A DNA stretch of 64,000 nucleotides from Antrihabitans stalactiti (GTDB taxonomy: Bacteria; Actinomycetota; Actinomycetes; Mycobacteriales; Mycobacteriaceae): positions 372,001 through 436,000 of the forward strand of contig NZ_VCQU01000002.1 in the NCBI RefSeq assembly GCF_012932915.1. The letters are read 5' to 3'. A program made the translations under genes and the position numbers. Under the pieces are notes generated by a model that made no database searches, was not told the DNA's origin, and saw nothing but the letters and a program-made list of their open reading frames with translations. Positions 47,616 through 57,424 of this stretch are shown in pieces (within the stretch, counting starts at the first letter, position 1; the number at the start of each line of letters is the position of its first letter).

Positions 47616-48529
47616 AGCTGACTGCTGCGCCACCGTCCGGTTTGGCGTACGGCTTCGGGGCGTACTTCATCTGGGGACTGTTTCCCGCTTTCTTCGGACT
47701 GCTCGCCTTCGCGGGTCCGGTCGAAATTCTGGCTCACCGAATCCTGTGGACCCTCGCCGTCATGCTCGTGGTGATGGCCATCGCAGGCCGATTGCGCGGG
47801 TTGCGGGGGATGGGACTACGGACCTGGCTGGTGGTCGCCGCGGCGTCGGCGGCGATTTCGACCAACTGGGGTGTCTACGTCTATGGCGTCACGTCCGGGC
47901 ACGTCGTCGAATGTGCGCTCGGCTACTTCATCAATCCCTTGGTCAGCGTGCTGCTCGGTGTGGTGATCTTCCGCGAACGGCTGGTCCGCGCGCAGCTGGT
48001 GGCCATCGCATTGGCGGCAATTGCGGTCGTAATTTTGACGATCGACTACGGCCGTCCACCCTGGATCGCGCTGATCCTGGCTGCCTCGTTCGCGACCTAC
48101 GGACTGATGAAGAAGATCGTCCCGCTCGACCCGCTGCGCAGTCTGACGTCCGAAGGTCTGGTCGCTGCGCCGTTCGCGATCGCCTACCTTGCTTGGCTCG
48201 CAGTGACCGGTCCGGCGACCTTCGACGATGGCAGAAGCCACACGGTGTTGCTGATCATCTCAGGACTCGTGACAACGGTGCCGCTGTTGTTGTTCGGCGC
48301 CGCCGCGCACCGATTACCGCTGGTCACGATGGGCATCCTGCAGTACCTGACGCCCGCGCTGCAGATGGCGTGGGGGCTGGTCGTCGGCCACGAGTATATG
48401 CCGCCTTCCCGCTGGATCGGATTCGTGTTGATCTGGATCGCCTTGGTGGTGTTCACCAGCGACGCCCTCCTTCGCGCCCGGCAGCGGAAATCGGTCGCTG
48501 CCGCTGCCGCCGCTGACGCCACTGCATGA
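47612..48529 (+). CDS. rarD: RarD-type EamA transporter
   Basis: A 305-residue inner membrane protein with ten predicted helices of the DMT superfamily. YGFGAYFIWGLFPAFFGLLA opens the first EamA repeat and TNWGVYVYGVTSGHVVECAL is RarD-specific. RarD proteins are thought to export an unknown metabolite. GTG 47612 overlaps the pfkB stop. The stop codon lies within a palindrome (48523-48576) that may end the transcript. Confidence 0.88.
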   Translation: MKLTAAPPSGLAYGFGAYFIWGLFPAFFGLLAFAGPVEILAHRILWTLAVMLVVMAIAGRLRGLRGMGLRTWLVVAAASAAISTNWGVYVYGVTSGHVVECALGYFINPLVSVLLGVVIFRERLVRAQLVAIALAAIAVVILTIDYGRPPWIALILAASFATYGLMKKIVPLDPLRSLTSEGLVAAPFAIAYLAWLAVTGPATFDDGRSHTVLLIISGLVTTVPLLLFGAAAHRLPLVTMGILQYLTPALQMAWGLVVGHEYMPPSRWIGFVLIWIALVVFTSDALLRARQRKSVAAAAAADATA

Positions 48530-48576
48530 ATGGGCCCACCGCCTCACTCTGACTGAGGCAGTGGGCCATTCATGCA
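48523..48576. repeat. 54-base palindrome at the end of rarD
   Basis: Left arm TGCATGAATGGGCCCACC plus GCCTCA, centre CTCTGAC, right arm TGAGGCAGTGGGCC plus ATTCATGCA. The arms pair with one bulged G and one mismatch. It contains the rarD stop codon. The GCATGAATG ends equal those of the 12972 element. Confidence 0.82.
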
Positions 48577-48684
48577 CCTCGCGCTGGACCCACCTGTCAC
48601 AGCTGTCTCGAGCCCGCGAGTCGGCTGGACCTGTCAGTGGGTCCGCATATGCTCGTACCCACTCCCGACCATAAGGACTTCGTC

Positions 48685-51600
48685 TTGGCTGACTCGTTCG
48701 TCCACCTGCACAACCACACCGAGTATTCGATGCTCGATGGTGCGGCCAAGATTTCGCCCCTGTTCAAGGAGGCGGAGCGGCTCGGGATGAATGCCGTGGG
48801 CATGACCGACCACGGCAATATGTACGGCGCGTCGGAGTTCTACAACTCGGCGAAGAAGCAGGGCATCAAGCCGATCATCGGCATCGAGGCCTACATCGCG
48901 CCTGGCTCACGCTTCGACACGAAGCGAATTCTCTGGGGCGATCGCAGCCAGAAGTCCGACGATGTCTCGGGTAGCGGTTCCTACACCCACATGACGATGG
49001 TGGCCGAGAACGCGAAGGGCTTGCGCAACCTCTTCAAGCTGTCGTCGCTGGCGTCGCTGGAAGGTCAGCTCGGCAAGTGGGCGCGTATGGACGAGGAGAT
49101 CATCGCCCAGCATGCCGAAGGAATCATCGCGACGACGGGCTGCCCGTCGGGTGAGGTCCAGACGCGGCTGCGCCTCGGCCACGACCAGGAAGCGCTCGAA
49201 GCTGCGGCGAAGTGGCAGGAGATCTTCGGCAAGGAGAACTTCTTCCTCGAGCTGATGGACCATGGCCTGTCGATCGAGCGGCGCGTGCGTGAAGGGCTGC
49301 TCGAGATAGGCCGGACGCTCGACATTCGGCCGCTCGCGACGAACGACTGCCACTACGTCACCAAAGAAGCGGCAGAGAACCACGAGGCGTTGCTGTGTAT
49401 TCAAACCGGCAAAACCTTGTCGGACCCCACGCGCTTCAAGTTCGACGGCGACGGCTACTACCTGAAGTCCGCGGCGGAGATGCGCGCCATCTGGGACGAC
49501 CAGGTGCCCGGCGCGTGTGATTCGACGCTGCTGATTGCCGAGCGGGTTCAGCCGTACGACGAGGTCTGGGAACATCGCGACCGCATGCCGGTCTTCCCCG
49601 TGCCTGACGGCGAAGACCAGGATTCGTTCCTGCGCAAAGAGGTCGACCGTGGATTGCTCCGCCGATTCCCCGGCGGCGTGCCCGACGAGTACTACACCCG
49701 CGCCTACTTCGAGCTCGACGTCATCAAGCAGAAGGGCTTCCCGGCGTACTTCCTGGTTGTCGGCGACCTCGTCAAGCACGCGAAAGAGGTCGGGATCCGC
49801 GTCGGTCCGGGTCGTGGTTCGGCGGCTGGTTCGCTCGTCGCTTATGCGCTCGGCATCACCAACATCGACCCAATTCCGCACGGACTGCTGTTCGAGCGGT
49901 TCCTGAACCCGGAACGACCGTCCGCGCCGGATATCGATATCGACTTCGACGACCGTCGCCGCGGCGAGATGGTGCGCTATGCGACGGAAAAGTGGGGGTC
50001 CGACCGCGTCGCCCAGGTCATCACGTTCGGCACCATCAAGACCAAGGCCGCGATCAAGGACTCCGCGCGAGTTCAGTTCGGTCAACCAGGTTTTGCGATC
50101 GCAGACCAGATCACCAAGGCCTTGCCGCCGCCGATCATGGCCAAAGACATCTCGGTCGCGGGCATCACCGATCCGAAGCACGAGCGGTACAAGGAAGCTG
50201 CCGAAGTTCGGACGCTGATCGACAACAACCCCGATATCGCGAAGATCTACAAGACCGCACGCGGGCTCGAAGGTCTGATCCGCAACGCCGGCGTGCACGC
50301 GTGCGCGGTCATCATGTCGTCCGAACCGCTGGTCGACGCCATCCCGGTGTGGAAGCGCGCTCAGGACGGCGCGATCATCACCGGCTGGGATTACCCGTCG
50401 TGCGAGGCCATCGGCCTGTTGAAGATGGACTTCCTGGGGCTGCGCAACCTCACGGTCATCGGCGACGCGATCGAGAACATCAAGAACAACCGCAACATCG
50501 ATCTCGACCTCGACACCCTGCCGTTGGAAGACCCGGCGACCTACGAATTGCTTTCTCGCGGAGACACTCTCGGTGTCTTTCAGCTCGACGGTGGGCCGAT
50601 GCGCGACCTGCTGCGGCGCATGCAACCGACCGGCTTCAACGACATCGTCGCCGTCCTTGCGCTGTACCGCCCAGGTCCGATGGGCATGAACGCGCACAAC
50701 GACTACGCCGACCGCAAGAACAACCGGCAGCCGATCACACCGATTCATCCCGAACTCGAAGAGCCGCTCAAGGAAATCCTCGCCGAGACTTACGGTCTGA
50801 TCGTCTACCAAGAGCAGATCATGTTCATTGCGCAGAAGGTCGCCGGCTACTCGATGGGTAAGGCCGACGCGCTCCGCAAGGCAATGGGTAAGAAGAAGCT
50901 CGAGGTGCTGGAAGCCGAGTACAAGGGCTTCCACGCGGGCATGATGGCCAACGGATTCTCCGAGGCCGCGGTGAAGGCGTTGTGGGACACCATCCTTCCG
51001 TTCGCCGGGTACGCGTTCAACAAGTCGCACGCCGCCGGCTACGGACTTGTCTCGTTCTGGACCGCGTATCTCAAGGCGAATTACCCGGCCGAATACATGG
51101 CAGGTCTGCTTACGAGCGTCGGCGACGACAAAGACAAAGCCGCTGTGTACCTTGCCGATTGCCGCAGGCTCGGCATCACGGTGCTACCTCCGGATGTCAA
51201 CGAGTCGTTGCTCAACTTCGCTTCGGTCGGCGGCGACATTCGCTTCGGCCTCGGCGCCGTGCGCAACGTCGGATCGAATGTGGTCGCCTCGATCATCGCG
51301 GCTCGCAAAGAGAAGACGAACTTCACCGATTTCTCCGACTACCTGAACAAGATCGACGCGGTGGCCTGCAGCAAGAAGGTCACGGAATCGCTGATCAAGG
51401 CAGGTGGTTTCGATTCGCTCGGCCACCCTCGTAAGGGCTTGTTGCTGATTCACAGCGACGCGATCGATGCCGTGATGAGCACCAAGAAGGCGGAGTCGAT
51501 CGGTCAGTTCGACCTGTTCGGCGGCCTCGATGCCGACGAGTCGGTCACGTCTGTCTTCAACGTGAAAGTCCCCGACGAGGAGTGGGAGACCAAGCATCGG

Positions 51601-52221
51601 CTTGCGCTCGAACGGGAGATGTTGGGGCTCTACGTATCCGGTCACCCGCTGAACGGCGTCGAGCATGTGCTGGCGGCGCAGGCGGACACGCAGATTCCGG
51701 CGATCCTCGAAGGCGACGTCAAGGACGGCGCTCAGGTCGTCGTCGGCGGCATTCTCGCGTCGGTGAACCGCCGCATCAACAAGAACGGACTGACCTGGGC
51801 GTCGGCGCAGATCGAAGACCTGGTCGGCAGCATCGAGGTGCTGTTCTTCCCGCAGGCGTACTCGGTCTACGGGATGGATATCGCCGAAGACTCCGTGGTG
51901 CTGGTCAAGGCGCGGGTATCGGTTCGCGACGACCGGATTTCGTTGATCGCCAACGACCTCGCCGTGCCCGACCTTTCGGCCGTCGGTGTGGCGAAACCCG
52001 TCGCGGTCAGCATCCCGACCAGGTTGTGCACGGCCGACAAGGTCGGTGCGTTGAAGAAGGTTCTATCGAGCCACCCGGGCACGGCGGACGTTCACCTGCG
52101 ACTTATCAGCAACAGCAAAACCACCACACTCAAGCTGGACGACAGCCTCCGCGTCACGCCGTCGTCGGCCTTGATGGGTGACTTGAAAGCGTTGCTAGGC
52201 CCGAGTTGCTTGGCGAACTGA
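48685..52221 (+). CDS. dnaE1: Replicative DNA polymerase III alpha subunit DnaE1
   Basis: A 1178-residue C-family polymerase. The PHP domain begins with H7-L-H9-N-H11 ([14 protein letters not shown]), and its metal residues look intact, as in M. tuberculosis DnaE1 where PHP does the proofreading. Polymerase Asp residues are in [10 protein letters not shown] and [12 protein letters not shown]. The clamp-binding motif QFDLFG and an OB domain follow near the C terminus. TTG 48685 is chosen because AAGGA lies seven bases upstream; an in-frame ATG at 48649 has no ribosome site. TATGCT around 48651 may be the -10. Confidence 0.96.
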   Translation: MADSFVHLHNHTEYSMLDGAAKISPLFKEAERLGMNAVGMTDHGNMYGASEFYNSAKKQGIKPIIGIEAYIAPGSRFDTKRILWGDRSQKSDDVSGSGSYTHMTMVAENAKGLRNLFKLSSLASLEGQLGKWARMDEEIIAQHAEGIIATTGCPSGEVQTRLRLGHDQEALEAAAKWQEIFGKENFFLELMDHGLSIERRVREGLLEIGRTLDIRPLATNDCHYVTKEAAENHEALLCIQTGKTLSDPTRFKFDGDGYYLKSAAEMRAIWDDQVPGACDSTLLIAERVQPYDEVWEHRDRMPVFPVPDGEDQDSFLRKEVDRGLLRRFPGGVPDEYYTRAYFELDVIKQKGFPAYFLVVGDLVKHAKEVGIRVGPGRGSAAGSLVAYALGITNIDPIPHGLLFERFLNPERPSAPDIDIDFDDRRRGEMVRYATEKWGSDRVAQVITFGTIKTKAAIKDSARVQFGQPGFAIADQITKALPPPIMAKDISVAGITDPKHERYKEAAEVRTLIDNNPDIAKIYKTARGLEGLIRNAGVHACAVIMSSEPLVDAIPVWKRAQDGAIITGWDYPSCEAIGLLKMDFLGLRNLTVIGDAIENIKNNRNIDLDLDTLPLEDPATYELLSRGDTLGVFQLDGGPMRDLLRRMQPTGFNDIVAVLALYRPGPMGMNAHNDYADRKNNRQPITPIHPELEEPLKEILAETYGLIVYQEQIMFIAQKVAGYSMGKADALRKAMGKKKLEVLEAEYKGFHAGMMANGFSEAAVKALWDTILPFAGYAFNKSHAAGYGLVSFWTAYLKANYPAEYMAGLLTSVGDDKDKAAVYLADCRRLGITVLPPDVNESLLNFASVGGDIRFGLGAVRNVGSNVVASIIAARKEKTNFTDFSDYLNKIDAVACSKKVTESLIKAGGFDSLGHPRKGLLLIHSDAIDAVMSTKKAESIGQFDLFGGLDADESVTSVFNVKVPDEEWETKHRLALEREMLGLYVSGHPLNGVEHVLAAQADTQIPAILEGDVKDGAQVVVGGILASVNRRINKNGLTWASAQIEDLVGSIEVLFFPQAYSVYGMDIAEDSVVLVKARVSVRDDRISLIANDLAVPDLSAVGVAKPVAVSIPTRLCTADKVGALKKVLSSHPGTADVHLRLISNSKTTTLKLDDSLRVTPSSALMGDLKALLGPSCLAN

Positions 52222-52380
52222 GCCGACAAGCCAGACGCCAGCGGCAAGAGCGCTGGCACCGAGAACGGCGACCTGCATCGACCCGACGATCAGCATTGCG
52301 ACCAGAAAGACTGCCAGGCCTGCGGCGATAGCCTCGAGTTTGTACACGGGCCACGCGGTACCCGCAATGTCGACCGTCAT
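52195..52380 (-). CDS. Small two-helix membrane protein, unknown
   Basis: A 61-residue protein with two membrane helices (about residues 15-33 and 36-54) and short basic ends. No family was recognised. TAGCCT (52387-52392) lies exactly six bases before its ATG, as in several other genes here, so a leaderless mRNA is likely. The stop overlaps the 3' end of dnaE1 by 27 bases on the opposite strand. The hydrophobic pattern and promoter make it more than a chance frame. Confidence 0.62.
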   Translation of the reverse strand: MTVDIAGTAWPVYKLEAIAAGLAVFLVAMLIVGSMQVAVLGASALAAGVWLVGSVRQATRA

Positions 52381-52386
52381 GTATTC

Positions 52387-52392
52387 AGGCTA
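52387..52392 (-). promoter_or_regulatory. -10 box of the 61-residue gene (leaderless)
   Basis: TAGCCT on the minus strand, with six bases before the ATG at 52380. Confidence 0.5.
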
Positions 52393-52475
52393 TACGCACC
52401 GAAGAGTTCGGTCTACCAAACATTCCGTAAGTCACTCAGGGGAATGCTCGCGCAAGGCGATGCGTTGGTCGAGAT

Positions 52476-52910
52476 ATGCCACTTACCGGAGAATATGTGC
52501 CGAGCCCGTACGCGCAAGCCGCCAGCCAGGCCGAGAATTTCGAGGCGTCCGGCGGTACCGAAGACAACACGATGCGCGGCGTGCCGATCATTCTGCTGAC
52601 GACCAAGGGTGCCAAGACGGGCAACCTTCGCAAGACCCCGTTGATGCGCGTCGAGCACGATGGCGAATATGCGATCGTCGCGTCGATGGGTGGCGCGCCG
52701 CAGCATCCGGTCTGGTACCACAACGTCGTCGCGAATCCGCTGGTCGAACTCCAGGACGGTCCCGACAAGCGCGACTACATCGCACACGAGGCAAAGGGTG
52801 ACGAGAAAGCCATCTGGTGGAAACGCTCCACCGCCGTGTGGCCGGACTACGACGCCTACCAAGCCAAGACCGACCGCGAAATCCCGATCTTCGTACTCAC
52901 GCCTGCGTAG
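52476..52910 (+). CDS. Ddn-family F420-dependent reductase (Rv1558-like)
   Basis: A 144-residue split-barrel protein of the DUF385/Ddn family. [20 protein letters not shown] is the F420-binding loop, and [20 protein letters not shown] and [20 protein letters not shown] are diagnostic. Members use reduced F420 on quinones or nitro compounds; the native substrate is not known. In M. tuberculosis Rv1558 also lies close to ilvA. ATG 52476 is the family start although the ribosome site is weak. Confidence 0.88.
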   Translation: MPLTGEYVPSPYAQAASQAENFEASGGTEDNTMRGVPIILLTTKGAKTGNLRKTPLMRVEHDGEYAIVASMGGAPQHPVWYHNVVANPLVELQDGPDKRDYIAHEAKGDEKAIWWKRSTAVWPDYDAYQAKTDREIPIFVLTPA

Positions 52911-52968
52911 TCGAGATTGCGCTTCGCGGCGGATGTGGGGGCACCCGGAATTCGGAACGATTTGCCGT

Positions 52969-53358
52969 ATGACAATCGAACTGAACCACACAATCGTCCG
53001 ATCGCACGACGCCGCAGCGGCAGCCGAATTTCTGGCCGACATCCTCGGTCTTCCGGTCGGAAAGCGCTGGGGCCCTTTCCTTCCGATCGTCCTGGGCAAC
53101 GGCGCAGTGCTCGAATTTCTCGAGGTCGGCGAGGAGACTGTGCAGTCGCAGCACTATGCGTTCCTCGTCGACAACGACGAGTTCGACAGGGGATTGGCGC
53201 GGATCGAAGAATCCGGCATCGACTTCTGGGCCGACCCGTTCGACAGCCGTCCTCGCGAGATCAACACGCTCTACGGTGGCCGAGGTGTGTACTTCGTCGA
53301 TCCAAGCGGTCACAAGATGGAGTTGATGACCGTGGCTTACGGTGAGGTCCCACAATAG
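52969..53358 (+). CDS. VOC-family (glyoxalase-like) protein
   Basis: A 129-residue protein with two beta-alpha-beta-beta-beta modules of the vicinal-oxygen-chelate fold. LNHTIVRSHDAAAAAEFLAD begins module 1 and VYFVDPSGHKMELMTV ends module 2 with the metal Glu. A metal site of His/Glu is plausible: H7 and E119 or near. Whether it is an enzyme, a resistance protein or something else cannot be told. ATG 52969 with a weak GGAAC site. 38 bases lie before ilvA. Confidence 0.83.
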   Translation: MTIELNHTIVRSHDAAAAAEFLADILGLPVGKRWGPFLPIVLGNGAVLEFLEVGEETVQSQHYAFLVDNDEFDRGLARIEESGIDFWADPFDSRPREINTLYGGRGVYFVDPSGHKMELMTVAYGEVPQ

Positions 53359-53396
53359 CGGGACCGATTGGGGATCGGGGCACGCGAAGTGGGAGC

Positions 53397-54752
53397 ATGT
53401 TTCGTGTGTCCACCTCGAACGATGTCGCCAACCTGCACGATCCTCTCGCCGCGCTGACCGCGGACGAGATCGACGCCGCGGCGAAGCGAATTTCGGACGT
53501 CATCGCGGCCACACCGTTGCACTACTCCGAGCGACTGTCCGCGCTGACCGGTGCGCACGTCTATCTCAAGCGCGAGGACCTGCAAGTAGTCCGTTCCTAC
53601 AAGTTGCGCGGCGCGTACAACCTGATCGTCCAAATCACCGACGCCGAGCGTCGGGCTGGGGTTGTCGCCGCGAGCGCAGGCAACCATGCGCAGGGCGTGG
53701 CGTTTGCCTGTCGCATCATGGGAATCGTTGGGCGCATCTACGTTCCGAGAAATACGCCCAAGCAGAAGCGTGACCGCATCAAGGTGCACGGTCAGGATTT
53801 CGTCGAACTCATCGCCGTCGGCAACACCTACGACGCCGCAGCCGCTGCCGCCGAGGAGGACGTCGCTCGCACCGGCGCGACGATGGTCCCACCGTTCGAC
53901 GACGTACGGACCGCTGCGGGCCAGGGCACCATCGCTGCCGAAATCCTGACTCAGCTCGACGAAGCGCCCGATACGGTGATCGTTCCGGTCGGGGGTGGTG
54001 GCTGCATCGCAGGCATCGCGACCTACCTGCATGAACGTGCGCCGCAGGCCACCATCGTCGGCGTGGAACCGGCGGGTGCAGCGTCGATGACCGCGGCGCT
54101 TGTCGCAGGCGGACCGGTAACGCTGCCGGAGATCAATCCATTCGTCGACGGTGCGGCTGTTCGCCGGATCGGTGACATCCCTTATGCCGCGGTGTCGCGG
54201 CTCGGCGCACGCGCGGTCTCGCATGGATCGCTGCCGCTCGTCTACGCGACCGAGGACCGGCACAACTCCTTCGCGATGACGCATGTCGACGAGGGTGCGG
54301 TGTGCACGGCAATGCTGGACCTGTACCAGAACGAGGGCATCATAGCCGAGCCTGCGGGTGCCCTCTCCGTTGCTGCGCTGCCGCAGCTGGCGGTTGTGCC
54401 GGGGTCGACGATCGTGTGTCTGATTTCCGGTGGCAACAACGACGTTTCGCGATACGGCGAGGTGTTGGAGCGCTCTCTGGTCCACCTCGGGCTGAAGCAT
54501 TACTTCCTGGTCGACTTTCCGCAGGAGCCCGGCGCATTGCGGCGGTTCCTCGACCAAGTGCTCGGACCCGAGGACGACATCACGTTGTTCGAGTACGTCA
54601 AACGCAACAACCGGGAAACCGGTGCGGCGTTGGTCGGCATCGAACTCGGTGCTGCGGAAGGGCTTTCGGGGCTCATGGACCGGATGCTCACGTCGAAGAT
54701 CCACTTCGAGCGTCTCGAACCCGGTTCGCCTGCCTACCGTTACCTGACCTAG
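53397..54752 (+). CDS. ilvA: Threonine dehydratase IlvA
   Basis: A 451-residue PLP enzyme deaminating threonine to 2-oxobutanoate, the first isoleucine step. The PLP lysine is K69 in VRSYKLRGAYN; SAGNHAQGVAFA binds phosphate and VPVGGGGCIAGIA the ring. A C-terminal regulatory ACT-like domain (about residues 360-451, HYFLVDFPQEPGALRRFLDQ) suggests feedback by isoleucine. ATG 53397 or GTG 53406 could start. The last four bases overlap treZ on the other strand. It corresponds to Rv1559. Confidence 0.94.
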   Translation: MFRVSTSNDVANLHDPLAALTADEIDAAAKRISDVIAATPLHYSERLSALTGAHVYLKREDLQVVRSYKLRGAYNLIVQITDAERRAGVVAASAGNHAQGVAFACRIMGIVGRIYVPRNTPKQKRDRIKVHGQDFVELIAVGNTYDAAAAAAEEDVARTGATMVPPFDDVRTAAGQGTIAAEILTQLDEAPDTVIVPVGGGGCIAGIATYLHERAPQATIVGVEPAGAASMTAALVAGGPVTLPEINPFVDGAAVRRIGDIPYAAVSRLGARAVSHGSLPLVYATEDRHNSFAMTHVDEGAVCTAMLDLYQNEGIIAEPAGALSVAALPQLAVVPGSTIVCLISGGNNDVSRYGEVLERSLVHLGLKHYFLVDFPQEPGALRRFLDQVLGPEDDITLFEYVKRNNRETGAALVGIELGAAEGLSGLMDRMLTSKIHFERLEPGSPAYRYLT

Positions 54753-56488
54753 CTCCGGTCGAGTATGGCGAACGAGTGGCCCGGAATCGTGGTGGCAGCC
54801 TCGGTCTCGTCGGGGTCGGGCTTGTCCCACCAGAGGATGGGTGCGCCGCCGACGGGAACGACAACCGGATCTGGGCCGAGGTTGCAGGCGAGCCGCAGAT
54901 CCCCGCGCTGAATGACGATCCACCGCTCGTCGTCGTCGTAGTCGACGGTGAGTGCCTCGAGCCAGGGGTCGCTGAGCTCGGGGCGCTCGCGCCGCAGTGC
55001 GATGAGGGCGCGGTAGCACTCGAGCAATCGCGAATGAGGTTCGTCTGCCAGCTCGGTCCACGCGAGCTTCGAACGAGTGAAGGTCTCGGGGTCTTGGGGA
55101 TCCGGGATGTCGTCGGTGGCCCAACCATGGGCCTCGAACTCGGCTTTGCGTCCCAACGCGGTCGCCTGACCCAGTTCGGGTTCAGGATGGCTGGTGAAGA
55201 ACTGGAACGGCGTACTTGCGCCCCATTCTTCGCCCATGAAGAGCATCGGGGTATATGGCGAGGTGAGGACGAGCGCTGCCTTGATCGCCAGTTGCCCTGC
55301 GTCCAAATATGATCCGGGACGGTCGCCGATGGCGCGATTGCCGATCTGATCATGCGTGCACGTGAAGGCCAGCAATGAACTTGCCGGGATGCGTCGGATG
55401 TCGATGGGGCGGCCGTGAGCGCGGCCGCGGAAGCTCGAATACGTCCCTGCATGGAAGAACCCGTGTTTGAGCGTGTGAGCGAGGCACGACAACGAGCCGA
55501 AATCGCCGTAGTAACCCTGCCTTTCACCGGAGACCGCCGCGTGGACGGCGTGGTGGACGTCGTCGTTCCACTGCGCGTTGAGGCCGTAGCCACCTGCCGA
55601 TCGAGGGGAGATCAGTTTCGGATCGTTGAGGTCGCTCTCCGCGATAAGGCTGAGTGGGCGACGCAGATGGGTGGCGAGCCGGTGCGTTTCGACGCTCAAC
55701 TGCTCGAGCAGGTGGATTGCCGTGTGATCGGTCAACGCGTGGACGGCATCCAATCGCAGTGCGTCGATGTGGAATTCGCGAAACCAGCGCAATGCGTTGT
55801 CGACGATGAAGCGCCGGACGTCGTACGACTGCGGCCCCGCGATGTTGATCAGCGCCCCCCACGTGTTGGCGCCGTCGGCGAGGTACGGACCGAACTTGGG
55901 CAGATAGTTCCCCGATGGTCCGAGGTGGTTGTAGACGACATCGAGGACGACGGCGAGCCCACGTCGGTGGCAGGCGTCGACCAGGCGCTGCAATCCGTCC
56001 GGGCCGCCGTACGCCTCATGGACGGCGTACCAGAGCACGCCGTCGTAGCCCCAGTTGTGCTCACCGTTGAACGCGTTGACCGGCATGATTTCCACGAACG
56101 TCACGCCGAGTTCGACGAGATGGTCGAGCCGTTCGATCGCGGCGTCGAATGTGCCTGCCGGCGTGAAGGTTCCGATGTGCAGCTCGTAGATGACGGCGCC
56201 GGGGAGCTGCCTGCCTGTCCAATCCCCGTCGGTCCACGTCGATTCGTCGAGGGTGTGCAGCTGCGACGGCTCGTGAACACCGTCGGGCTGCCTGGGGGAG
56301 CGAGGATCGGGCAAGACGCGATCTTCGTCGTCGAGCAGGAAGCCGTACCGCGAATCAGGCTCTGCGGGAACCGCTGCGCGCCACCAACCTTCGCCTTCGC
56401 GTTGCATAGGGTGGCGTTGCCCGTCCACCCACAGCTGGACCTCGTTGGGGATGGGCGCCCAAACCTCGAACTGATGCGTGGTGCTCAT
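54749..56488 (-). CDS. treZ: Malto-oligosyltrehalose trehalohydrolase TreZ
   Basis: A 579-residue GH13 enzyme that cuts trehalose from maltooligosyl-trehalose made by TreY. An N-terminal beta domain (FEVWAPIPNEVQLWVDGQRH) precedes the TIM barrel. The nucleophile is D247 in DALRLDAVHAL, the acid Glu in LSLIAESDLND and the third Asp in FTCTHDQIGNRA. ATG 56488 is preferred to 56500, which has its AAGG too close. In M. tuberculosis treZ lies next to treY; here four genes intervene. It follows the SRPBCC gene in the same direction by 27 bases. Confidence 0.93.
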   Translation of the reverse strand: MSTTHQFEVWAPIPNEVQLWVDGQRHPMQREGEGWWRAAVPAEPDSRYGFLLDDEDRVLPDPRSPRQPDGVHEPSQLHTLDESTWTDGDWTGRQLPGAVIYELHIGTFTPAGTFDAAIERLDHLVELGVTFVEIMPVNAFNGEHNWGYDGVLWYAVHEAYGGPDGLQRLVDACHRRGLAVVLDVVYNHLGPSGNYLPKFGPYLADGANTWGALINIAGPQSYDVRRFIVDNALRWFREFHIDALRLDAVHALTDHTAIHLLEQLSVETHRLATHLRRPLSLIAESDLNDPKLISPRSAGGYGLNAQWNDDVHHAVHAAVSGERQGYYGDFGSLSCLAHTLKHGFFHAGTYSSFRGRAHGRPIDIRRIPASSLLAFTCTHDQIGNRAIGDRPGSYLDAGQLAIKAALVLTSPYTPMLFMGEEWGASTPFQFFTSHPEPELGQATALGRKAEFEAHGWATDDIPDPQDPETFTRSKLAWTELADEPHSRLLECYRALIALRRERPELSDPWLEALTVDYDDDERWIVIQRGDLRLACNLGPDPVVVPVGGAPILWWDKPDPDETEAATTIPGHSFAILDRS

Positions 56489-56515
56489 CCAACCAAGCAT
56501 GCCTTATCGGCGAGA

Positions 56516-56962
56516 TCACTCGGCCAGGTAGGCGCCGAGTCCGTCGAGCAGCAGTCCGGTGCCGTGTTCGCGCTCGGCGGGGTCGTCCTGACCGTCGAAG
56601 AACGCCCCAAGTTCGGTCAAGGTGAGTCGCGTTCCGGCGGCGTCGGCCGAGATTTCGATCGTCGCCACCGAAACCGAGATGCGAGTGTCGTCCAACGACA
56701 TTTCGTAGGTGTAGACGATTCGCTCGTTGGGAACGATATCGACGTAGGTCGCCTCGAACGAATGCACCGGACCGCCGACGGGGCCGCCCACATCGGTCTC
56801 GTGGCCACCTTCACGGAAGTCCATCGTTTTGGCCGATGTCCACTCCGGCGGTCCGGCGAACCATTTCGCCTTCTTGACCGGGTCGGCGAAAGCGTTGTAA
56901 ACCCGCTCGGGCGCAACGGGATACCTACGTTCGATCGTGAAGTTCGCGTGCGTGATGGTCAC
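56516..56962 (-). CDS. SRPBCC (AHSA1-type) protein
   Basis: A 148-residue START-like fold protein: FTIERRYPVAPERVYNAFAD, WTSAKTMDFREGGHE and the C-terminal REHGTGLLLDGLGAYLAE are typical of AHSA1-like proteins. They bind hydrophobic ligands. Genes like this are commonly paired with an ArsR regulator, as here (12 bases between). The ligand is unknown. GTG 56962 is the family start. Confidence 0.88.
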   Translation of the reverse strand: MTITHANFTIERRYPVAPERVYNAFADPVKKAKWFAGPPEWTSAKTMDFREGGHETDVGGPVGGPVHSFEATYVDIVPNERIVYTYEMSLDDTRISVSVATIEISADAAGTRLTLTELGAFFDGQDDPAEREHGTGLLLDGLGAYLAE

Positions 56963-56974
56963 GGACCATTGCTC

Positions 56975-57313
56975 CTAGTCGTCGGATTCTTCGGTGAGAA
57001 ACTGGCCGAGGCGATCCAGCCGACGCTCCCAGCCCAGTCGTCGATCGTTTATCCATTCTTCGGCGGTCCGCAGCGCCTGCGGCTCGATCTGGCAGGTCCG
57101 GACGCGTCCGACCTTCTCGGAACGCACCAGTCCGCTGCTCTCGAGCACGGCCAGGTGCTGCACGACGGCGGGCAGCGACATGTCGAGCGGCTTTGCGAGC
57201 TCGCTCACCGACGCCGGACCGCGGCACAACCGGTCGACCATGCTTCGCCGGCTCGGATCCGCCAGCGCATGGAACATGAGGTCCAGCTGCGCCTGTGCGC
57301 TTTTGTTAAGCAC
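56975..57313 (-). CDS. ArsR-family transcriptional regulator
   Basis: A 112-residue winged-helix repressor. FHALADPSRRSMVDRLCRGP is helix 1-2, SVSELAKPLDMSLPAVVQHL the HTH and SGLVRSEKVGRVRTCQIEP the wing. No metal-binding Cys is seen, so it is of the metal-independent type often paired with SRPBCC proteins. GTG 57313 lies inside a short palindrome that may be its own operator. It heads the ArsR-SRPBCC-treZ unit and diverges from the kinase gene. Confidence 0.88.
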   Translation of the reverse strand: MLNKSAQAQLDLMFHALADPSRRSMVDRLCRGPASVSELAKPLDMSLPAVVQHLAVLESSGLVRSEKVGRVRTCQIEPQALRTAEEWINDRRLGWERRLDRLGQFLTEESDD

Positions 57314-57326
57314 ACTATTAAGTGTG
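57311..57326. promoter_or_regulatory. Possible ArsR operator
   Basis: CACACT and AGTGTG are perfect six-base arms around ATTA, overlapping the ArsR start codon and an AT-rich TAATAG. It is a reasonable autoregulatory site between the divergent ArsR and kinase genes. Confidence 0.45.
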
Positions 57327-57424
57327 TGTGATGAAAGTCGATCGGTCAAGCGCGCCGCGGCGCATGAATGCCCACGGGTAGGGCTGAATGGGAGGATGAA
57401 CTCGACTACGAGAGAGGATCGAGA

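Noticed and set aside
48907-51030. A 707-codon open frame on the minus strand inside dnaE1
   Set aside because: It is antisense to a certain gene; its composition reflects the GC-rich third positions of dnaE1 and no motif is recognisable.
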